Shown here one piece after another: positions 58,680 through 64,000 of a DNA stretch of 64,000 nucleotides (its first letter is position 1; the number at the start of each line of letters is the position of its first letter). Location: the NCBI GenBank assembly GCA_020346605.1, contig CP070784.1, positions 511,804 to 575,803 of the forward strand, written 5' to 3'. The stretch comes from Candidatus Bathyarchaeota archaeon (GTDB lineage: Archaea; Thermoproteota; Bathyarchaeia; TCS64). Under the pieces are notes generated by a model. It was given only the letters and a program-made list of their open reading frames with translations. It made no database searches and was not told the DNA's origin. The position numbers and the translations under genes were made by a program.

Positions 58680-59885
58680 TTAGCCAGTCGGTATAGTGAT
58701 ATCCCCGGACAGGATGCCATCCCGGGCTTCCTTCACCTTGGCCAGAACATCGGCTGGGAGCGGGTCGTGCTCGAATTCGAACAGCTCTTCCCAGAGGCCT
58801 TCCTCCTCCGGAAGCCTGCACATCCCGATCCATCCCTCGCTGATACCACCGCTGTAGAAACCTCCCTGGAACTTACCGACTAGGGCGTCCAGTATCATCT
58901 CGAACACGGCAATGTCAACCCTCTTTGTCATGCTGGCTACCATCTCAGGGTACAGGTAGTCCTGACAGAGGTCGACTCCGAAGGCCATTACGCCATCGTC
59001 GTGGGCAGCCTCCAAGGCGCCCAGCCCACTCTTGCCTGCTGCTGAGTAGATACCATCGTTTCCTTGCTCGATCAGAGTCGTGGCCAGCTCTTTGCCCTTC
59101 GTTGGATCAGCCCAGCCTCCGACGTAGACGGGCTCCGAAACTGTGACAGCGGGGTTCGCCCACATGGCGCCTGCCTTGTAGCCGTAGTAGAACTCATTGA
59201 TGAGGGGGATGTCCATCCCGCCTACGAAGCCTATCGATCCCGTCTCGGTCATCATCCCAGCGACGACGCCCACCAAGTAGGACCCTTCTCCCGCCCTGAA
59301 GGTTAGGGATGCGACGTTGGGATCGTCGACGACCATGTCCACGAGAGCGAAGTTCTGGTCGGGATACTCTTCGGCAACGACGTCGAGCGCCAGCGACTGG
59401 TCGAATCCGATGCAGACGATGAGTATGTACTCACCGGCTTTAGCAAAGTCCCTAATGTAGCCCTCGTACTCAGCTATCGCCGTAGGCTCGACGTAGTCGA
59501 AGTCCACCCCGAGCTCGTCCTTAGCCATCTGGCATCCGGAGTACGAGATGTCGTTGAAGGACTTGTCACCGAGCCCGCCGGTGGCCATGATTAGGCCCAC
59601 CTTCTTGGGCATGGTCAGTTCCGCAATCTCCGCCTCTGCCGCCTCTAGGTCGGACTCGGCCTTGGCTAGGGCTGCGTTGGCTACTGCGAGGTCTCCTTCT
59701 ACGTCATCGAGTTCTGCCTCCAAGTTGTCGTGAAGATTCTGCAGTGCGTTGTATGACTCCTCGGTCACGTATCCCTCAAGGGTCGGGGGTGGGTTCATCG
59801 ATGGGTATGCGAACCAGCCGACCGCCGCACCGATGATTAGAGCGACAACCACTCCTGCGATCAGTGTGTTTTGATTCTGAGACAT
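58680..59885 (-). CDS. BMP-family nucleoside-binding protein, membrane-anchored
   Basis: 401 residues. One N-terminal helix ('LIAGVVVALIIGAAVGWFAY') anchors it; no lipobox is seen. A coiled-coil stalk of about 45 residues ('LDDVEGDLAVANAALAKAES') leads to the BMP domain (PF02608): 'MPKKVGLIMATGGLGDKSFN', 'GDHDP'-type loops replaced by 'FVGGMDIPLINEFYYGYKAG', and 'AGKSGLGALEAAHDDGVMAF'. It captures nucleosides for the ABC core. It is first in the operon, with a palindromic TATA region upstream. Confidence 0.9.
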   Translation of the reverse strand: MSQNQNTLIAGVVVALIIGAAVGWFAYPSMNPPPTLEGYVTEESYNALQNLHDNLEAELDDVEGDLAVANAALAKAESDLEAAEAEIAELTMPKKVGLIMATGGLGDKSFNDISYSGCQMAKDELGVDFDYVEPTAIAEYEGYIRDFAKAGEYILIVCIGFDQSLALDVVAEEYPDQNFALVDMVVDDPNVASLTFRAGEGSYLVGVVAGMMTETGSIGFVGGMDIPLINEFYYGYKAGAMWANPAVTVSEPVYVGGWADPTKGKELATTLIEQGNDGIYSAAGKSGLGALEAAHDDGVMAFGVDLCQDYLYPEMVASMTKRVDIAVFEMILDALVGKFQGGFYSGGISEGWIGMCRLPEEEGLWEELFEFEHDPLPADVLAKVKEARDGILSGDITIPTG

Positions 59886-59919
59886 GTTTTCACCTTGATG
59901 CGGTCTTATTGTTACTGTT

Positions 59920-59934
59920 AATCTTTAAAAGATT
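59920..59934. promoter_or_regulatory. Palindrome over the BMP operon TATA box
   Basis: AATCTTT (59920-59926) and AAAGATT (59928-59934) are exact reverse complements around one A and contain the TATA-like TTTTAAAG on the minus strand, about 35-50 bases before the BMP start. A repressor binding it would occlude TBP. Confidence 0.45.
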
Positions 59935-59957
59935 CGCGAGTGCGGCTTGGAGAGGGC

Positions 59958-60842
59958 CTACAGGGCCCTCCTTATCTCGTACCTGATCACTTCCGGCTCT
60001 TCCCCTATCGCCTCGAACTGAACCTTGTCGATGGGGTATCTCCTGTCACCAATGTGGAAGTCTAATTCGGTGTACCCCTCGCTGACGGCGTACTCGACCG
60101 AGAACCTGTAGAGCCCCCGTATCAGCTCCCTGTCGTTCTGGTCACCCAGCTCGAAGGCCCTGAGCCAAATCAGGTGTGAGAGGGGCTCGTGGGTGCTGGG
60201 CATCATCCTCACCAGCGCCCTGAAATCGCCATCATCGATCGCGATCCAAACGCGGTCAGTCCTAAAGAACCTGTCCGACATCAGCCTCCTCGCCTCCTTC
60301 CTGTCGCCACTTTTTCCCATGAAGTGCCGTGTCAGGTCTTCACCGTGTGCTTCCTCGTCGAACTTGACGAGGCTCGGTGGCTCAGGGTATCCCGAGAGGT
60401 CCACTTGGGACGGGTTTGTGGCCACAGAGTAGACCCAGTCCATCGTCCTTTTGAAGCCGTACCTCTCAGGGAAGCCCTGGAGGTTGTCCCACTCTGTACC
60501 CATGTTGGAGACTATCTCGGTCACGCCTCTCCTCTCGTACTCAGCAAAGGCGTGCTTGAAGAGCTCGTCCTGGGCCATCTCCACCCCGTACCTCACGATC
60601 GTCATGTACATGTCAGCGATCTTCGTTCCCGACTCGTTCTCCGTGACGGCACTCGTGATGAAGCCGACCATCTCGCCGTCCTTGAAGGCGTATAAGTTCG
60701 TCGACGGGTCGAATCCTGCCTGCGAGCTTCTTTCCCTGAGCTCCTCGGGAGACGACCTGATGAAGTGGGCCTAGGGCTTTTCCTTGTAGATCTCCGACTG
60801 GGCTTCCTCGAAGCCCCTCTCGTAGGTTCTTATGTTGTACAT
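59958..60842 (-). pseudogene. GNAT-like acetyltransferase gene with an in-frame amber codon
   Basis: From the ATG at 60842 (with GGAGGT upstream) the frame reads 'MYNIRTYERGFEEAQSEIYK' to 'EKP', then TAG at 60771-60773, then 'AHFIRSSPEELRERSSQAGF' and 'LYAFKDGEMVGFITSAVTEN' through to TAG at 59958. Without the amber the product has 294 residues, with N-terminal acetyltransferase-like features ('GEMVGFITSAV'). The gene would restart at ATG 60671 only as a truncated form (237 residues). 31 bases separate it from the aldo/keto reductase gene. Confidence 0.68.
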
Positions 60843-60873
60843 GCCCGCCGAAACCTCCGTCTGGTCCGGGAGG

Positions 60874-61692
60874 CTAGCCCCCCAGAACCTCCCCGAAGAG
60901 GATGATGTTCCTTTCCACGTCCCCGGTGTCGTACATCCCGATGTTCCAGGCGTCTAGGAACCCGTGGAACTGGAGGGCGTACCTGATCGCCGACTCCGCC
61001 TCGTCCCTGAGCCGCCCTCCGTAGAGCAGTTTGATGACGTAGACCCCCTTCCCCGCCTCCTTGAGGGCCCTGAGGGCCGCCAGGCGCTCATCAATGGAGC
61101 CGTCCTCGACGTAGCCCCCGACCTTGTTTAGCGTAGTGCAGACGACCTCGATCTCCGGCACCTCCAGGGCCTCCCTGAGAACGAGGGTGCTGTGGGTGGT
61201 GAGACCCGTCGCCTTCACCTCGCCGGTTTCCCTGGCCTCGTGGAACGCATGTAGCGCCCCCATCCTGTCAGCGAGGCTCCCCGACTCGTACGGCCGACCC
61301 ATCGAGTCCCTCCTACTGATCGTCCGTGGTGGAACGTTGTGGAGAAGCATTAGGTCGACGTAGTCGGTCCCGAGGTCTGTCAGGCAGAGTTCAATTGCAT
61401 CACTGCCCTCCTCGAAGGTCCTGGCATTGGACTTGTCGGCGACGACCACTTCACTGCGATCCACCAGCCCGAGGCCGACCCTGACGTGGGGGCGGGTCCC
61501 GTAGTCGTCCGAGGTGTCCCAGAAGTTGACGCCCAGGGTCAGCGCGTCCCTCAGGACCCCTCCGCCCTCATCGGGGGATAGGTCCCCCTGGCACTTCATC
61601 CCGTCGGGTCCCTTCTTGATGGCGAAGGGCTCGGTCCCGAAGCAGAGCCTGGAGATATCGAGCTGCGTAGGCCCGAGACGGATCTTCTTCAA
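60874..61692 (-). CDS. Aldo/keto reductase family protein
   Basis: 272 residues from a TTG at 61692, which follows GGGGAG by a short spacer; the TTG at 61704 is an alternative. Catalytic Asp and Tyr are in 'GVNFWDTSDDYGTRPHVRVG', Lys in 'EVVVADKSNARTFEEG' and His in 'DLMLLHNVPPRTIS'. Shorter than typical AKRs (300-330), with a missing C-terminal loop. NADPH-dependent carbonyl reduction in the cytosol. Confidence 0.86.
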   Translation of the reverse strand: MKKIRLGPTQLDISRLCFGTEPFAIKKGPDGMKCQGDLSPDEGGGVLRDALTLGVNFWDTSDDYGTRPHVRVGLGLVDRSEVVVADKSNARTFEEGSDAIELCLTDLGTDYVDLMLLHNVPPRTISRRDSMGRPYESGSLADRMGALHAFHEARETGEVKATGLTTHSTLVLREALEVPEIEVVCTTLNKVGGYVEDGSIDERLAALRALKEAGKGVYVIKLLYGGRLRDEAESAIRYALQFHGFLDAWNIGMYDTGDVERNIILFGEVLGG

Positions 61693-61766
61693 ACAGCTCC
61701 CCAAGAGCAGAGGGCTTACCGCTACCTAAATAATGTTTGACCTTGACGATCCACTGCGTTATTGGA

Positions 61767-62954
61767 TCAACGTTCCTTGCTGGCGATGTGGTCCGCTATC
61801 TCACGGAGATCCCTAGTCGCCCTCGAGAGGAATGCGATCCTCTGCTCGATCTTCTGCTTGCGCACTACCAACAGGGCTTTGTACTGCGGCACTGCGTCCC
61901 TGACTACCTTCACGAGGAGGTCGCGGTTCTCTGGCTCGGTCAGGTTCACGGTCTCCATCGTCCCGTCGCTCATCAGCAGGACCAGCACGCCCCTCGGCAC
62001 GACGCTCGCCCTTTCGATATCGCCCATCTCCGTGGGAAGTAGTAAGGCGTCGACGGGCAGCGCCAGCGACAGCGGGGAGGTGGCCCCCATGAGGGCGCGC
62101 GAGAATTCGCCGACCACTTCCTCCTCGTTCCTGGACAGAACCTGTATGCGCTCGACGTCCTCTCTGAGCCCCCTCATGAAGCCCACGACGTTATCAGGGG
62201 TATAGGCGGTCGCACTCTCCGTCACAGCTCCAGCTGAGGACGAGGTTATCGCCTGCTCAACGAACTTGTAGGGTTCTTCCTGGGCTTCCGGTTCCTCTCC
62301 CTGCATATCCGGCCCGGGCTCGGGTTCTTGGACGTCGATCTGAGCCTCGGATGTCTCCAGTTCGGGGCTCTCCTCAGCATCCTTGGATTCAAGTGTAGGT
62401 TCCTGCTGGACAGATGGGATCTCGGTGGACTCCCTCACCACCTCGGGCTCCTCCGTCGATTCTTCGATGACCTCGGCCCCGCCCACCGGGACCGTATGGT
62501 TCAAGACGTCAGCCCTGTAGAAGGCGTTGAAGTGCTTTTCACACTGCTCGCAGCTGAAGGATTTACCGTCGAACACGCCGAACTTGAAGGCTCTGCCTGT
62601 GGCCTGGGCTAATCCGCCACACCTCGGACATGTGATGCTGTGAGTCTCACCACCTTGGGCCGCAATTGTGACCTCGGTGGACTCCGCCCTATCTGACGCC
62701 GCCCCAGTCTGCTCTTTGGTCATCTCCCTCAGATCAACATGGGCTTGTGGGACCGTGTGGCTGAATACCCCGTCCCTGTAGAAGGCGTTGAAGTACTTGC
62801 CGCAGCCCTCGCAGAGGTACGAGCTGCCATGGAATACGCCGAACCGGAAGGACCTCCCAGACGGCTCGCACCAATCCCTGCACCTGGGGCAGGTGACGGC
62901 CTTCAGCCACTCCCATCTCCCTTGCGGCGTCGGCTCTAGGCTCGCCACTGGCAC
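61767..62954 (-). CDS. Protein with two zinc-ribbon repeats and an acidic linker
   Basis: About 395 residues; the start is uncertain (GTG at 62954 or 62948 used; the frame is open to 63128). Two near-identical ribbon repeats: 'VTCPRCRDWCEPSGRSFRFG' ... 'YLCEGCGKYFNAFYRDGVFS' and 'ITCPRCGGLAQATGRAFKFG' ... 'FSCEQCEKHFNAFYRADVLN'. A Glu/Pro-rich linker (about 130 residues) follows, then a conserved C-terminal domain ('GVLVLLMSDGTMETVNLTEP', 'RIAFLSRATRDLREIADHIA'). No signal peptide. Unknown function. Confidence 0.72.
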   Translation of the reverse strand: MPVASLEPTPQGRWEWLKAVTCPRCRDWCEPSGRSFRFGVFHGSSYLCEGCGKYFNAFYRDGVFSHTVPQAHVDLREMTKEQTGAASDRAESTEVTIAAQGGETHSITCPRCGGLAQATGRAFKFGVFDGKSFSCEQCEKHFNAFYRADVLNHTVPVGGAEVIEESTEEPEVVRESTEIPSVQQEPTLESKDAEESPELETSEAQIDVQEPEPGPDMQGEEPEAQEEPYKFVEQAITSSSAGAVTESATAYTPDNVVGFMRGLREDVERIQVLSRNEEEVVGEFSRALMGATSPLSLALPVDALLLPTEMGDIERASVVPRGVLVLLMSDGTMETVNLTEPENRDLLVKVVRDAVPQYKALLVVRKQKIEQRIAFLSRATRDLREIADHIASKER

Positions 62955-63138
62955 CTCGACGGCTGCATTCGACAGGCTTCTCCCTCCTGCTCCTAGGTGA
63001 CCTGGGGACGGACGTCTCCCCTCGGACGGTACTCGGTGAGCAGGTGCCACGATAAGTCTTTGTGTGTAGAGGCTAGCAACTCCTTCAATTTGAGAAGGGT
63101 CTCGCCGGTGTAGGGAGGCTCGGATCACCCAAGAATAT

Positions 63139-63147
63139 CTTAATACT
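63139..63147 (+). promoter_or_regulatory. TATA-like element between divergent genes
   Basis: CTTAATACT fits a TATA box about 25-30 bases before the TTG starts at 63161 and 63173. Its complement, in the context GTATTAAGATATT, could serve the double zinc-ribbon gene on the other strand. Confidence 0.4.
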
Positions 63148-63160
63148 CGAACGCATCCAG

Positions 63161-64000
63161 TTGAGCATCAAATTGGTCTTTCCGAGCCCGAGGAGAACAT
63201 ACGGTCTCCTGCTGTTGCTTGCTGTGGCTGTCTCCTCTTCGACCGTTCTCCAGGGTGCATACGGCGTTGTCCCCTACCGTGAGAGGTGGGGTATCTACGA
63301 GCTGGTCTCCGACTCAGGAGATGTGAGGCTCCTGTACGCGACCCCTTGGAGGATCACAGTCCTACGGCTGAACGGAGCTGGAGACACGTTTGTCTTCGCG
63401 CTGCGCATCGGCGGAGAGGTTGACGAATATGATGAGATCTGCACAGTCGGCGTGGACGGTACAGGGCTCAAGAGGTTGACGGAGAATGGATACATGGACA
63501 CTTACCCGTGCTGGTCGCCCGACTCCGATAGGGTCGCGTTCCTTTCGTGGAAGGGCGAGACCTTAGACATCCAAGTCATCGGCTCCGACGGGAGCTGCGA
63601 GGAGCTACTCTACGACTTGGGGCACCACGACGCCGACGTCCACTGGGTCGGCGACAAGATTGTCTTCACCAGCAACTTCGCCATCTGGATCATGGACGAC
63701 GACGGCACGGGAGTCCTCCAGCTGACCGAGCACCCCAACGCCGGCGAGTGGGGGAACGCGCCGCTGCCCCTCGGGGACTTCGACCCCCGTATCAGCCCCG
63801 ACGGGAGCAGGATCGTCTTCGAGCGGATGGTGGACGACTCATCACCGCACGGCGACTACGATCTCTACATCGTGGGCGTCGACGGCACCGGCCTCGTTGC
63901 CATCACGGACAACGGGTGGACCCAGGGGATGGCCTCCTGGTCGGGCTCGGGCGACGAGCTCGTCTACCTCGTGGGTGCCGTGGGCTCCGAGGGGAGATAC
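63161..64000 (+). CDS. PD40/TolB-type beta-propeller protein, 3' end cut by the window
   Basis: The frame is open from a TTG at 63161 (another TTG at 63173) to the window end, 280 codons. An N-terminal 'RRTYGLLLLLAVAVSSSTVL' is a signal peptide. PD40 repeats follow: 'DGTGLKRLTENGYMDTYPCW' with 'SPDSDRVAF', 'DDDGTGVLQLTEHPNAGEWG' with 'ISPDGSRIVFERM', and 'VDGTGLVAITDNGW'. These 'W/ISPDGxxIvf' blades are typical of TolB-like secreted propellers. It is divergent from the double zinc-ribbon gene. Confidence 0.75.
   Translation, partial: MSIKLVFPSPRRTYGLLLLLAVAVSSSTVLQGAYGVVPYRERWGIYELVSDSGDVRLLYATPWRITVLRLNGAGDTFVFALRIGGEVDEYDEICTVGVDGTGLKRLTENGYMDTYPCWSPDSDRVAFLSWKGETLDIQVIGSDGSCEELLYDLGHHDADVHWVGDKIVFTSNFAIWIMDDDGTGVLQLTEHPNAGEWGNAPLPLGDFDPRISPDGSRIVFERMVDDSSPHGDYDLYIVGVDGTGLVAITDNGWTQGMASWSGSGDELVYLVGAVGSEGRY

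Noticed and set aside
22045-60773. Pyrrolysine decoding of TAG as the general rule
   Set aside because: Many clearly complete genes end in TAG (for example at 35655, 41509, 43296, 43866, 45344 and 47547), including both amber-interrupted genes, and no pyl genes are visible here.
1-64000. CRISPR arrays, insertion sequences, attachment sites or a replication origin
   Set aside because: No regularly spaced direct repeats, transposase, integrase or Orc1/Cdc6 gene was found.

Overview
The window looks like a piece of a GC-rich archaeal chromosome (about 60% GC by eye). The evidence for Archaea is: an archaeal type A RNase P RNA, a tRNA-Trp gene with a splicing-type intron and an encoded CCA end, a 5S rRNA gene standing alone, TATA boxes about 25 bases ahead of start codons with several near-leaderless genes, many TTG and GTG starts, and archaeal families (FilR1-type regulator, KEOPS subunit Cgi121, THUMP/TAN1 protein, DUF1512, type II methionine aminopeptidase). 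DUF1512 and the unlinked 5S gene would fit a TACK-like lineage such as Bathyarchaeia, but no marker here fixes the phylum.

Layout. 1-7.5 kb: a truncated FilR1-type regulator, then a minus-strand envelope cluster (DUF1624 acyltransferase-like membrane protein, anchored extracellular protein, DUF4097 protein, small protein, membrane-anchored winged-helix regulator with a perfect palindrome at its promoter, ABC-2 exporter). 7.6-16.6 kb: a broken tag gene, small proteins, a class IV aminotransferase, a HAD phosphatase, two MFS transporters, an Fpg-like glycosylase without the N-terminal proline, GDPD and an Ldh2-type dehydrogenase. 16.7-26.5 kb: polysaccharide deacetylase, class II amidotransferase, M55 D-aminopeptidase, CcdA, a disrupted HTH/membrane-protein pair, a third MFS, a C45 acyltransferase-like protein and a DUF917 protein. 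26.8-30.6 kb: a divergent YczE/TetR pair with operators, tRNA-Trp, a frameshifted ASCH gene, a Thr-type sulfatase-like enzyme and 5S rRNA.

30.7-46 kb: a MacB-like ABC pair, DUF1512 with a zinc-ribbon partner, MetAP, UspA, sulfotransferase, DUF1177, metallo-beta-lactamase fold, FAD oxidoreductase and arginase-like proteins, followed by a tRNA-modification neighbourhood (Cgi121, THUMP protein, Sua5/TsaC) with a DUF89 protein. 46-54.4 kb: an M14-like protein, methyltransferase, VOC protein, HD hydrolase, a secreted protein with collagen-like triplets, RNase P RNA, an MFS remnant and a 1006-codon FtsX-type permease reading frame without an adjacent ATPase. 54.4-64 kb: a nucleoside-kinase-like gene, a complete BMP-type nucleoside ABC operon, a GNAT-like gene interrupted by an amber codon, an aldo/keto reductase, a double zinc-ribbon protein and a partial PD40 beta-propeller protein.

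The metabolic theme is uptake and breakdown of peptides, amino-acid derivatives and nucleosides (M55, C45, M14-like, DUF917, DUF1177, arginase-like, amino-acid oxidase-like, BMP transporter). No CRISPR array, prophage or insertion sequence was seen. Several genes are broken (tag, HTH, DUF2178-like, ASCH, MFS remnant, class V aminotransferase remnant, GNAT), which is either real decay or residual sequence error. No gap between annotated features exceeds about 270 bases.
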